20,152 nt of DNA from an uncultured Acetatifactor sp. (lineage in GTDB: Bacteria > Bacillota > Clostridia > Lachnospirales > Lachnospiraceae). Every line of letters starts with the position of its first letter. Positions within the stretch are counted from its first letter, which is position 1. Positions 14,163 through 20,152 of the stretch are shown here, one piece after another. The DNA lies in contig CAJTLR010000068.1 in assembly GCA_910577185.1 (NCBI GenBank), forward strand, positions 1 to 20,152, written 5' to 3'. The position numbers and the translations under genes are program-made. Under the pieces are notes generated by a model. It made no database searches and had not been told where the DNA came from. It was given only the letters and a program-made list of their open reading frames with translations.

Positions 14163-14234
14163 GGTTCGGTTTTTTGCTGCGGCCCTTAATTTTTTGGGAT
14201 TTCCCACAAAAAAGTGGCTGATACCCCGGAAAAG

Positions 14235-14243
14235 TGTTATAAT
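14235..14243 (+). promoter_or_regulatory. extended -10 element, internal promoter of the glycan locus
   Basis: TG-T-TATAAT (TG 14235-14236, TATAAT 14238-14243) in an AT-rich gap after the membrane protein gene. No good -35 lies at 16-18 bases, which an extended -10 can tolerate. It would start transcription about 30 bases before ATG 14278. Confidence 0.5.
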
Positions 14244-14277
14244 ATATATGTATAATTTTGGAAAGGATCCTTAATCG

Positions 14278-15216
14278 ATGGATAAAATAGCGGTATTGAT
14301 TCCCTGCTATAACGAAGAACAGACCATAGCCAAGGTGGTGGGAGATGTCTTGTCAGCGCTGCCGGAAGCGGTGGTCTATGTCTATGACAATAATTCCACA
14401 GACCGGACGGCGGAGCTGGCCCGGGAACAGGGGGCAGTGGTCTGCCGGGAGTACAAGCAGGGCAAGGGAAATGTGATCCGCAGGATGTTCCGGGAGATTG
14501 ACGCCGAGTGTTATCTGATGATCGACGGAGACGACACCTATCCCCTGGACTGTGCCAGGGAGATGACAGAGCGGGTTCTTTGCAGTCATGCGGACATGGT
14601 AGTGGGGGACAGGCTTTCTTCCACGTATTTTACGGAAAACAAAAGGCCTTTCCACAATTTTGGCAACAGCTTTATGCGGGCCGGGATCAACAGCCTGTTC
14701 CGCACGGACATCAAGGATATTATGACGGGTTATAGGGCGTTCAGTTACGAGTTTGTGAAGACTTTTCCGGTATTTTCCAAGGGATTTGAGATAGAGACGG
14801 AAATGACCATCCACGCCGTGAATTATAATATGCAGGTGGAAAATGTGGTGGTGGAGTACCGGGACCGGCCGGAGGGCAGCACTTCCAAGCTGAATACTTA
14901 CAGCGATGGAATGCGCGTGATCCGCAAGATGATTCAGCTGTACCGGAATTACAAGCCCATGCATTTCTTCGGGGCATTCTGTCTGCTTCTGATCCTGCTG
15001 GCAGTGCTGCTGATGATCCCCATTTTGGGGGAATACCTGCAGACGGGCCTGGTGCCCCGTTTTCCCACGCTGATTGTCTGCGGTTTCATGGTGCTGGCAG
15101 GGATTCAGTCTTTTTTTGCAGGTATGATTCTGGAAGTTATGGCGGCAAAGGATAAGCGGGATTTTGAGTACCGTCTCACAAAAATCAGCGCGGAAAAGAG
15201 AGGGAAAAAGTCTTAA
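14278..15216 (+). CDS. family-2 glycosyltransferase, polyprenyl-phosphate mannosyltransferase (Dpm)-like, with two C-terminal helices
   Basis: 312 aa. GT-A domain (1 to about 215) begins IAVLIPCYNEE and shows YDNNSTDRT (about 36-44), QGKGNVIRRMF and the metal/nucleotide motif DGDDTYP (83-89), then MTGYRAFS and RPEGSTSKLNTYSDG, all typical of dolichol-phosphate-mannose synthase relatives. Two C-terminal membrane helices (about 230-250 and 262-286) anchor it. It probably moves a sugar from a nucleotide donor (GDP-mannose is made here) onto undecaprenyl phosphate; the donor is inferred. AAAGGA (14262-14267) lies ten bases before the ATG. The next gene starts directly after its stop codon. Confidence 0.92.
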   Translation: MDKIAVLIPCYNEEQTIAKVVGDVLSALPEAVVYVYDNNSTDRTAELAREQGAVVCREYKQGKGNVIRRMFREIDAECYLMIDGDDTYPLDCAREMTERVLCSHADMVVGDRLSSTYFTENKRPFHNFGNSFMRAGINSLFRTDIKDIMTGYRAFSYEFVKTFPVFSKGFEIETEMTIHAVNYNMQVENVVVEYRDRPEGSTSKLNTYSDGMRVIRKMIQLYRNYKPMHFFGAFCLLLILLAVLLMIPILGEYLQTGLVPRFPTLIVCGFMVLAGIQSFFAGMILEVMAAKDKRDFEYRLTKISAEKRGKKS

Positions 15217-16350
15217 ATGATAGATAAACTGATTATCGGAGCCGGTCTGTACGGCTTGTATGCCGCGCTCCACTGTGCGAAGAAAGGCCAGCGGGTCACG
15301 GTTCTGGAGCTGGATGAGGCCCCGTTTTCCAGGGCTACTTATATCAACCAGGCCCGGGTGCATATGGGATACCATTATCCCCGTTCCCTGTCCACTGCCA
15401 TGAAAAGCGCCAGCTATTTCCGGCGTTTTGTGGATGACTATGGCTTCTGCATTCATTCCTCTTTCCGGCAGGTGTACGCCACGTCCCGCCATTTTTCCTG
15501 GACAGACGCGGCAGAATTCCGAAAGTTCTGCCGGGACGTGAAGATTCCCTGCGAGGTACTGCCGGTGGAGGAATATTTTAAGGAAGGTGTCTGCGACGGG
15601 GCATTCCTGACCCGGGAGTACACTTATGACGCCATGATTCTGAGGGATTATTTCCTGGTAGAACTGGAAAAATACCCGGAGGTGGAATTACTCTGCGGCA
15701 GGGAGATCACAAGGATAGAAAAGACGGCAGACCGTTATGAAATTTACGCCCTGCACCGGGGGAGGGAAGAACATTTCGAGGCGCCCTTTGTGCTGAATGC
15801 AACGTATGCCTCCGTGAACCAGGTGCTGGAGAAGATCGGCGCGGAGCCTTTCGGTATCAAATATGAACTCTGTGAAATTATTTTGTGCCAGGTGAATGAG
15901 AAGCTGAAGGGGATTGGCCTGACGGTGATGGACGGGCCGTTTTTTTCTATTATGCCATTTGGAAAGACGGGCCTGCATTCCCTGACCTCCGTCACGTTTA
16001 CGCCCCACAAGACCAGTCAGGAAAAAGTACCCCGGTTTCCCTGCATGAAAGAGGAACTTTGCCAGGGCTGGCAGGGAAAATGCGGATTTCTGGGCAATTG
16101 CAACACTTGTGCGGACAAGCCGGAAAGCGCATGGGAATATATGTCCGCACTGGCCGGAAAGTATGTCCGTGACGAATACCAGTTTCGGTATGAACAGTCG
16201 TTATTTTCCATGAAGCCGATTCTGAAGGCTTCCGAGATAGATGATTCCAGACCCACCGTGATCCGGTATGCAACCCAGAAGCCGGTTTTCCTGAGTGTGC
16301 TGTCTGGCAAAATCAATACAGTATATGATCTGGATCCCTATCTGGAGTAG
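15217..16350 (+). CDS. FAD-dependent oxidoreductase of the glycan locus
   Basis: 377 aa. A Rossmann FAD-binding site opens the protein: KLIIGAGLYGLYAALHCAKK with GxGxxG at 8-13 and the ribose-binding Glu at 31 in VLELDE. The rest resembles D-amino-acid-oxidase-type (DAO) flavoproteins, with ARVHMGYHYPRS (46-57) and VLNATYAS (192-199). Five Cys lie within 23 residues (276, 282, 289, 295, 298), which suggests a metal or Fe-S site or disulfides; this is unusual for the fold. The ATG follows the TAA of the upstream transferase with no gap, so the two are coupled. The reaction is unknown; oxidising a sugar or lipid-linked sugar is an inference from context. Confidence 0.82.
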   Translation: MIDKLIIGAGLYGLYAALHCAKKGQRVTVLELDEAPFSRATYINQARVHMGYHYPRSLSTAMKSASYFRRFVDDYGFCIHSSFRQVYATSRHFSWTDAAEFRKFCRDVKIPCEVLPVEEYFKEGVCDGAFLTREYTYDAMILRDYFLVELEKYPEVELLCGREITRIEKTADRYEIYALHRGREEHFEAPFVLNATYASVNQVLEKIGAEPFGIKYELCEIILCQVNEKLKGIGLTVMDGPFFSIMPFGKTGLHSLTSVTFTPHKTSQEKVPRFPCMKEELCQGWQGKCGFLGNCNTCADKPESAWEYMSALAGKYVRDEYQFRYEQSLFSMKPILKASEIDDSRPTVIRYATQKPVFLSVLSGKINTVYDLDPYLE

Positions 16351-16376
16351 GGAAAAGATCTGGAACCGGGGGAAAA

Positions 16377-17324
16377 ATGCAGCAGAACAAAGAAAAAAAT
16401 TTTGTATCCTGTGTGGTTTACCTGCATGACGAGGGCAGCTCCGTGAAGGAGTTTCTGCAGATGATCTGCGGCGTCATGCGGGAGAATTTTGAAAAATATG
16501 AAATTATCTGTGTCAATGACGGCTGTATGGATGACACGGTGGAGCAGGTGAAGGCTTTCCTGGCGGACGAGGCGGATAAGCCGGTGGTCAGCCTGATCAA
16601 TTTAAGCTATTACCAGGGGGTGGAAAGCGCCATGAACGCCGGCAGCGACCTGGCGGTGGGAGATTTCCTGTTTGAGTTTGACAGGTGCAAGCCGGATTTT
16701 GAGCCTTCCCTGATCATGGAGATCTACCGCAGGGCGCTGGAGGGGTATGATGTGGTGGCAGCGGCCCCCAGATTCGGGGTGAGGCTGACGTCCAGGTTAT
16801 TCTACATGGTCTATAACTGGGGCAGCCGCTTTAAGGGGAAAATCCGCCAGGAACGGTTCCGGGTGGTATCCAGGCGTGCCATCAACCGGGTCAACCAGAT
16901 GAATACGTACATTCCTTACCGGAAGGCCATATACATGAACTGCGGGCTGAAGACGGATACCATCTGTTATGACAATAAGGAACTGGGCAGAAGGCATCAG
17001 GGCAGGGAAGAGCGGGGCAACCGGAATATGCTGGCGGCGGATACCATTATCATTTTCACCAATGTTCTTGAAAAATTGTCCATGATGGTGAGTGTGGTGC
17101 TGTTTGGCGCGCTTTTGATCATGTTCGGATATCTGGTCTATTCCATTTTCAGCAAGGTGCGTCCGGTGGAGGGCTGGCTGTCCATTATGTCGCTGATGTC
17201 CTTCGGTTTTTTCATGATATCCGTGATGCTGACAATGATTCTGAAGTATCTGTCCGTGATTCTGAATATGGGTTTTAAACGGCAGAGATATGTGATAGAA
17301 GGAGTGGAGAAGCTGACACAATGA
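16377..17324 (+). CDS. family-2 glycosyltransferase with altered DxD motif and two C-terminal helices
   Basis: 315 aa. GT-A fold: CVVYLHDEGSSV, IICVNDGCMDDT (44-54) and a long N-terminal half like the GtrB/ArnC bactoprenol glycosyltransferases. The usual DxD metal motif is changed to FEFDR (99-103), leaving Glu-x-Asp, which may weaken or change donor use. The C-terminal part has two long membrane helices (about 234-263 and 271-298). It likely acts at the inner face of the membrane on polyprenyl phosphate. A GGGGG run (16368-16372) is four bases before the ATG. Its stop overlaps the next gene's ATG. Confidence 0.85.
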   Translation: MQQNKEKNFVSCVVYLHDEGSSVKEFLQMICGVMRENFEKYEIICVNDGCMDDTVEQVKAFLADEADKPVVSLINLSYYQGVESAMNAGSDLAVGDFLFEFDRCKPDFEPSLIMEIYRRALEGYDVVAAAPRFGVRLTSRLFYMVYNWGSRFKGKIRQERFRVVSRRAINRVNQMNTYIPYRKAIYMNCGLKTDTICYDNKELGRRHQGREERGNRNMLAADTIIIFTNVLEKLSMMVSVVLFGALLIMFGYLVYSIFSKVRPVEGWLSIMSLMSFGFFMISVMLTMILKYLSVILNMGFKRQRYVIEGVEKLTQ

Positions 17325-18046
17325 TGCTGACGATTATTTTTCCTGTGTTAAATGAACGCCTGCGGCTGGAAAAGGGTGTCAGCCGGACGGTGGAATATCT
17401 GAAGGATATCGGTTTTTCGGACTATGAGATTATTATTGTGGACAATGGTTCCCAGGATGAGACCCCGGAGATTGCCGCCGGGCTCTGTGGGAAATATGAG
17501 ACGGTAAAGTATGAAAGAATCTCTGTCCGGGGGGTGGGAGCCGCCTTCCGCAGGGGTGTGGAGATAAGCCGGGGCGAAATTGTGGGCTATATGGATATTG
17601 ACCTTTCCACCAATATCCGGCATCTGGGAGAGGCCATTCACATTTTCCGGACAAGGCCGGAGGTGGCGTATCTCAATGGCAGCCGCTTTGCGGAAAAATC
17701 CGATACCCAGGGCAGGAAATGGTACCGTAAGATTACCTCACAGGGGCTTCTGATTTTGCTGAAGGTTTTCCTGGGGATGAAGTCCACGGATGCCATCTGC
17801 GGTTTTACCTTTGTGCGGAGAGAGACCGCGCTGGATCTGGTCCGGGGCTGCAGCCAGGACAATGGCTGGTTTTACATGATTGAATTTCTGCTGCGGGCAG
17901 AAAAGAGAGGCATTCATGTGCTGGATTACCCGGTGGAATGGCAGGAGGATTATGACACTACTGTCAAGATATTTAAAACCATATGTAATTATCTGGTGCA
18001 GATTGTGCGGCTGTTCTGGGAATTTTACATAAGGAGGAATGTGTAA
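17321..18046 (+). CDS. family-2 glycosyltransferase, Alg5/Dpm-like, soluble
   Basis: 241 aa. Opens LTIIFPVLNE; IIIVDNGSQDET (37-48), RGVGAAFRRGV, and MDIDLST as the DxD region match the Alg5/Dpm branch of family 2. CGFTFVRRE and a DNGWFYMIEFLLRAEKRG stretch correspond to the acceptor half. No long C-terminal membrane pair, although the end is hydrophobic and aromatic. It overlaps the previous gene by four bases (ATGA), so both are translated together; a pair of family-2 enzymes may make two different polyprenyl-phosphate sugars. Start fixed by the overlap. Confidence 0.9.
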   Translation: MMLTIIFPVLNERLRLEKGVSRTVEYLKDIGFSDYEIIIVDNGSQDETPEIAAGLCGKYETVKYERISVRGVGAAFRRGVEISRGEIVGYMDIDLSTNIRHLGEAIHIFRTRPEVAYLNGSRFAEKSDTQGRKWYRKITSQGLLILLKVFLGMKSTDAICGFTFVRRETALDLVRGCSQDNGWFYMIEFLLRAEKRGIHVLDYPVEWQEDYDTTVKIFKTICNYLVQIVRLFWEFYIRRNV

Positions 18047-18287
18047 AGGAAACGGGATACCGGGAAAAAGAGCGCGGGGGAGAACCATGATCGGAATATG
18101 GGTGGAAAAAGCGCGAAACGACGGAAACGCAGGAAGAAAAACAGGACAGGGACATAAAAAGAGACCGGGAAAAAGAGTGCGTTAAGACGGGAAAACGACA
18201 CAAACGCGGGAAAATAGAAACGAAACAGGGATGTAAAAGAGAACGGAAAAAATAGAGATGTGGAGAGAAGGAGACAGGAGGCCAAGT
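18047..18287. repeat. purine-rich imperfect repeats before the aminotransferase gene
   Basis: A 240-base gap almost free of pyrimidines on the plus strand. ACCGGGAAAAAGAG occurs at 18059-18072 and 18164-18177; AAACGAC followed two bases later by AAACGC begins at 18116 and again at 18193 (77 bases apart), and the following ~45 bases align with a small indel. No open frame with a plausible start is present. The last 12 bases supply AGGAGG (18276-18281), the ribosome binding site of the next gene. Confidence 0.6.
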
Positions 18288-19391
18288 ATGAGCGAGCCCA
18301 TAAAGCGAATTGACCTGACCAGGGATTATGCGGCGCATCAGGAGGAATATCGGGAAGCAATCGAAAAGGTGTGCAGGGAAACCGCCTTTTCCGGGGGAAA
18401 ATACGCGGATGCCTTTGACCGGGAGTTTGCGGCATATGTGGGGGTTCCCTATGCCTGCGGCGTCAACAACGGGACTTCGGCGCTGCATCTTGCCATGCTG
18501 GCCCTGGGAGTGGGGCCCGGGGATGAGGTCATTGTGCCGGCAAATACTTATATTGCCACGGCGTGGGGTGTGAGCTATACGGGGGCCACACCGGTGTTTG
18601 CAGACTGCACCCCTGACACCTGGGAACTGGACCCGGCGGCTGCGGAGGCCAGGATCACGCCCCGGACAAAAGGGATTCTGGGAGTGCATCTCTACGGGCA
18701 GCCCTTTGATTTCGGGGCAGTGGAGAAAATCGCGCGCAGGCACGGGCTTTTTGTGGTGGAGGACTGCGCCCAGGCCCACGGGGCCAGATTTGAGGGCAGG
18801 AATGTGGGCAGCCTGGGAGAGCTGGGGTGCTTCAGCTTCTATCCCGGCAAGAATTTATATGCCTTCGGGGAGGGCGGCAGCATCACCTGCAGGAATGAGA
18901 GGTATTACAGGCATATGACAAGACTGAAAAACCAGGGCTGTGATGTGCGTTATTACCATGACGAGATCGGTTACAACTACCGGCTGGAAGGACTGCAGGG
19001 GGCGGTGCTTTCCGTCAGCCTGAAATATCTTCCCCAATGGACGGAAAGGCGGCAGGAGATCGGAAGGCGCTATCTGCGGGAGATCACAAACCCGCTGATC
19101 ACCATGCAGGCACATCCGGAGAACACGGAACCGGTATTTCATCTGTTTGTGGTACAGATAGAGGAGAGGGACAGATTTGTAAAATACATGGCCGACGAAA
19201 ATGTGGAATGTAATCTGCATTATCCCGTTCCCTGCCATCTGCAGAAGGCCTATGCCCATCTGGGATACAGCGTAAACGACTGTCCCAATGCGGAGCATCT
19301 GGCAGCGCACTGTGTGACCCTGCCGCTGTTCCCGCAGATGCGGGAAGATGAGATTGCCAGGGTGATTGACCTGTGCAACCGGTTTGTGTGA
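18288..19391 (+). CDS. DegT/DnrJ/EryC1 family sugar aminotransferase
   Basis: PLP enzyme that puts an amino group on a keto-sugar nucleotide, 367 aa. Hallmarks: NNGTSALHLAM (60-70) for phosphate binding, VIVPANTYIAT (81-91), VVEDCAQAHG (156-165) with Asp 159 contacting the PLP nitrogen, and FSFYPGKNLYAFGEGG (182-197) with Lys 188 as the Schiff-base lysine. The SFYPGKNL form resembles the FdtB/QdtB (3-aminotransferase) branch rather than the perosamine synthase branch. The substrate is not fixed: GDP-4-keto-6-deoxymannose is made here but dTDP- or UDP-keto sugars could come from elsewhere. AGGAGG is six bases before ATG 18288; the upstream GTG frame extension lacks support. The acetyltransferase gene follows after 25 bases and probably N-acetylates its product. 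Confidence 0.94.
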   Translation: MSEPIKRIDLTRDYAAHQEEYREAIEKVCRETAFSGGKYADAFDREFAAYVGVPYACGVNNGTSALHLAMLALGVGPGDEVIVPANTYIATAWGVSYTGATPVFADCTPDTWELDPAAAEARITPRTKGILGVHLYGQPFDFGAVEKIARRHGLFVVEDCAQAHGARFEGRNVGSLGELGCFSFYPGKNLYAFGEGGSITCRNERYYRHMTRLKNQGCDVRYYHDEIGYNYRLEGLQGAVLSVSLKYLPQWTERRQEIGRRYLREITNPLITMQAHPENTEPVFHLFVVQIEERDRFVKYMADENVECNLHYPVPCHLQKAYAHLGYSVNDCPNAEHLAAHCVTLPLFPQMREDEIARVIDLCNRFV

Positions 19392-19416
19392 GGGTTTCAG
19401 GGGAAGGGAAAAAGGC

Positions 19417-19941
19417 ATGAACCAGTATAGGGACGAAAAGGCGGGAATTTATCTGCGCCTGATGACAAAGGATGACACGGACCTGATCATTGACTGGCGG
19501 AACCGGGAAGATGTGCGGAAACATTTTATCTACCAGAAGCCGTTTACCAGGGAAGGCCACGAAAACTGGATCAGGACCATGATTGACACCGGCCGGGCAG
19601 TGCAGATGATTCTGTGCGACTGCGCTTCGGACATACCGCTGGGAAGCGTGTATATCCGGGACATTGACAGGGAAAATAATAAAGCAGAGTATGGAATCTT
19701 TATCGGGGATTCCCGGGCCAGGGGCAGGGGAATCGGAACGGCGGCGGCGAAGCTGATGCTGCGCTACTGCTTTGAGGAGGAAAAACTGCACAGAGTTTAT
19801 CTGCGTGCGCTTTCGGAGAACCTGCAGGCCATACGCAGCTATGAAAAGGCCGGTTTTGTAAAGGAAGCCTGCCTGAAGGATGATGTGCGTATCGGCGGCG
19901 AGTACAGGGATATTATCTGGATGGCGGCCGTGGGGGAATGA
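19417..19941 (+). CDS. GNAT-family N-acetyltransferase
   Basis: 174 aa, RimJ/RimL-type GNAT fold. The acetyl-CoA pyrophosphate-binding motif is seen at RARGRGIGTAAAKL (100-113); YLRLMTKDDTDLIIDWRN is the family's N-terminal signature, and the end RVYLRALSENLQAIRSYEKA with FVKEACL (motif B) is typical. It acetylates a small amine; beside a sugar aminotransferase, the amino sugar nucleotide is the most likely substrate. GGGGAAGGGA precedes ATG 19417. Its stop overlaps a 40-aa ORF by the ATGA arrangement. Confidence 0.92.
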   Translation: MNQYRDEKAGIYLRLMTKDDTDLIIDWRNREDVRKHFIYQKPFTREGHENWIRTMIDTGRAVQMILCDCASDIPLGSVYIRDIDRENNKAEYGIFIGDSRARGRGIGTAAAKLMLRYCFEEEKLHRVYLRALSENLQAIRSYEKAGFVKEACLKDDVRIGGEYRDIIWMAAVGE

Positions 19942-20060
19942 TGGCGGGCGTTTTGCGGCGCCGGGGCAGTGCTTTTTTGCGGAAACAGGATGGTACGGTC
20001 TTTGCGGGCGTTTCCGGAATGCCGGAGGATGCAGAATTTACGGGCAGGGAGCAGGAATGA
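19938..20060 (+). CDS. possible 40-aa ORF between coupled genes
   Basis: Open for 40 codons; its ATG overlaps the GNAT stop (ATGA) and its TGA overlaps the ATG at 20057 (ATGA). Double overlap is the pattern of translational coupling. GGGGG precedes the second Met (19941). The product is basic then acidic, and belongs to no family I know. Ungapped coupling of three genes is tidy, yet 40 codons can occur by chance. Confidence 0.3.
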   Translation: MMAGVLRRRGSAFLRKQDGTVFAGVSGMPEDAEFTGREQE

Positions 20061-20152
20061 AAACAGACAGAATACTGAAATGGTGGAAAAAAGAAGACCG
20101 TTATTACTACGATACTTTTAATTTTATTATGTGTAGGAATTGGTTTTTCTTT
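20057..20152 (+). pseudogene. start of a probable membrane protein, apparently frameshifted, cut by the window edge
   Basis: ATG 20057 opens MKTDRILKWWKK and then runs into an A6 tract (20087-20092). In the reading frame of the ATG the next residues are hydrophilic and aromatic; after a one-base shift at the tract the frame reads KTVITTILLILLCVGIGFS, an ideal membrane helix after a basic start, but that frame has no start codon of its own because of an upstream TGA. One A less would join the two. So either the gene is frameshifted, or it is read by slippage at the tract, or there is a sequence error. The remainder lies beyond the window; the product would be an integral membrane protein of the glycan locus. 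Confidence 0.5.

Noticed and set aside
14190..14213. Terminator-like T6-GGGA-TCCC-A6 structure after the polytopic membrane gene
   Set aside because: The GC core is only four base pairs and the arms are interrupted by a bulge; it may be weak, so I did not list it as a terminator.
14353..15492. 379-aa open frame on the minus strand
   Set aside because: Antisense to the Dpm-like transferase, whose DGDD and SKLN motifs are intact; no start signal.
1..20152. CRISPR array, tRNA, rRNA, transposase or integrase
   Set aside because: No regularly spaced repeats with unique spacers, no cloverleaf-like tRNA sequence, no rRNA segments and no transposase or recombinase motifs were seen on either strand.

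Overview
The window looks like chromosomal DNA of a low-GC Gram-positive anaerobe, most likely a Clostridia/Lachnospiraceae-type Firmicute. The support is strong purine-rich Shine-Dalgarno sites, sigma-A promoters (TTGACA / TATAAT), a BlaI + M56 (BlaR1-like) regulatory pair and a Gram-positive style surface-glycan locus. No species can be named from the sequence alone. All convincing genes lie on the plus strand. Base composition is not uniform: the ABC gene at the left edge and the glycan locus from 8.9 kb onward are GC-richer, while 1.3-8.6 kb is clearly AT-rich. The window is therefore a mosaic of at least three blocks.

Left block (1-1.3 kb): an ABC-transporter ATPase (61-726) overlaps a 55-aa ORF. 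A ~570-bp gap follows with a three-copy 19-bp tandem repeat, inverted repeats and a probable terminator. Second block (1.37-4.98 kb): a consensus promoter drives a three-gene cassette. It encodes a calcineurin-like metallophosphoesterase anchored by one membrane helix, a two-helix membrane protein with a large acidic domain of unknown family, and a two-helix SLATT/DUF4231-like protein. SLATT proteins are known as predicted membrane effectors in nucleotide-centred conflict systems, so this cassette is the best candidate for an undescribed system here.

Third block (5.0-7.7 kb): a BlaI/MecI-type repressor, a small secreted protein, and an M56 (BlaR1-like) membrane metallopeptidase. The secreted protein and the C-terminal ectodomain of the M56 protein are paralogous, with identically spaced Cys/His residues, so a sensor module exists both tethered and free. 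Then comes a mostly non-coding AT-rich stretch (7.7-8.37 kb) with palindromes and a promoter-plus-hairpin unit, and a single-gene transcription unit for a 61-aa basic protein with its own promoter and terminator.

Fourth block (8.84-20.15 kb, running off the right edge): a surface polysaccharide/glycan biosynthesis operon. It holds GDP-mannose 4,6-dehydratase (gmd), UDP-galactopyranose mutase (glf), GDP-mannose pyrophosphorylase with a cupin tail (manC), a polytopic membrane protein, three family-2 glycosyltransferases (two with C-terminal membrane helices), an FAD-dependent oxidoreductase, a DegT-type sugar aminotransferase, a GNAT acetyltransferase, and the start of a further gene that appears frameshifted. 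Together they supply GDP-mannose, GDP-4-keto-6-deoxymannose, UDP-Galf and an N-acylated amino sugar, and transfer sugars at the membrane. Two intergenic gaps in this operon carry imperfect, purine-rich repeats.
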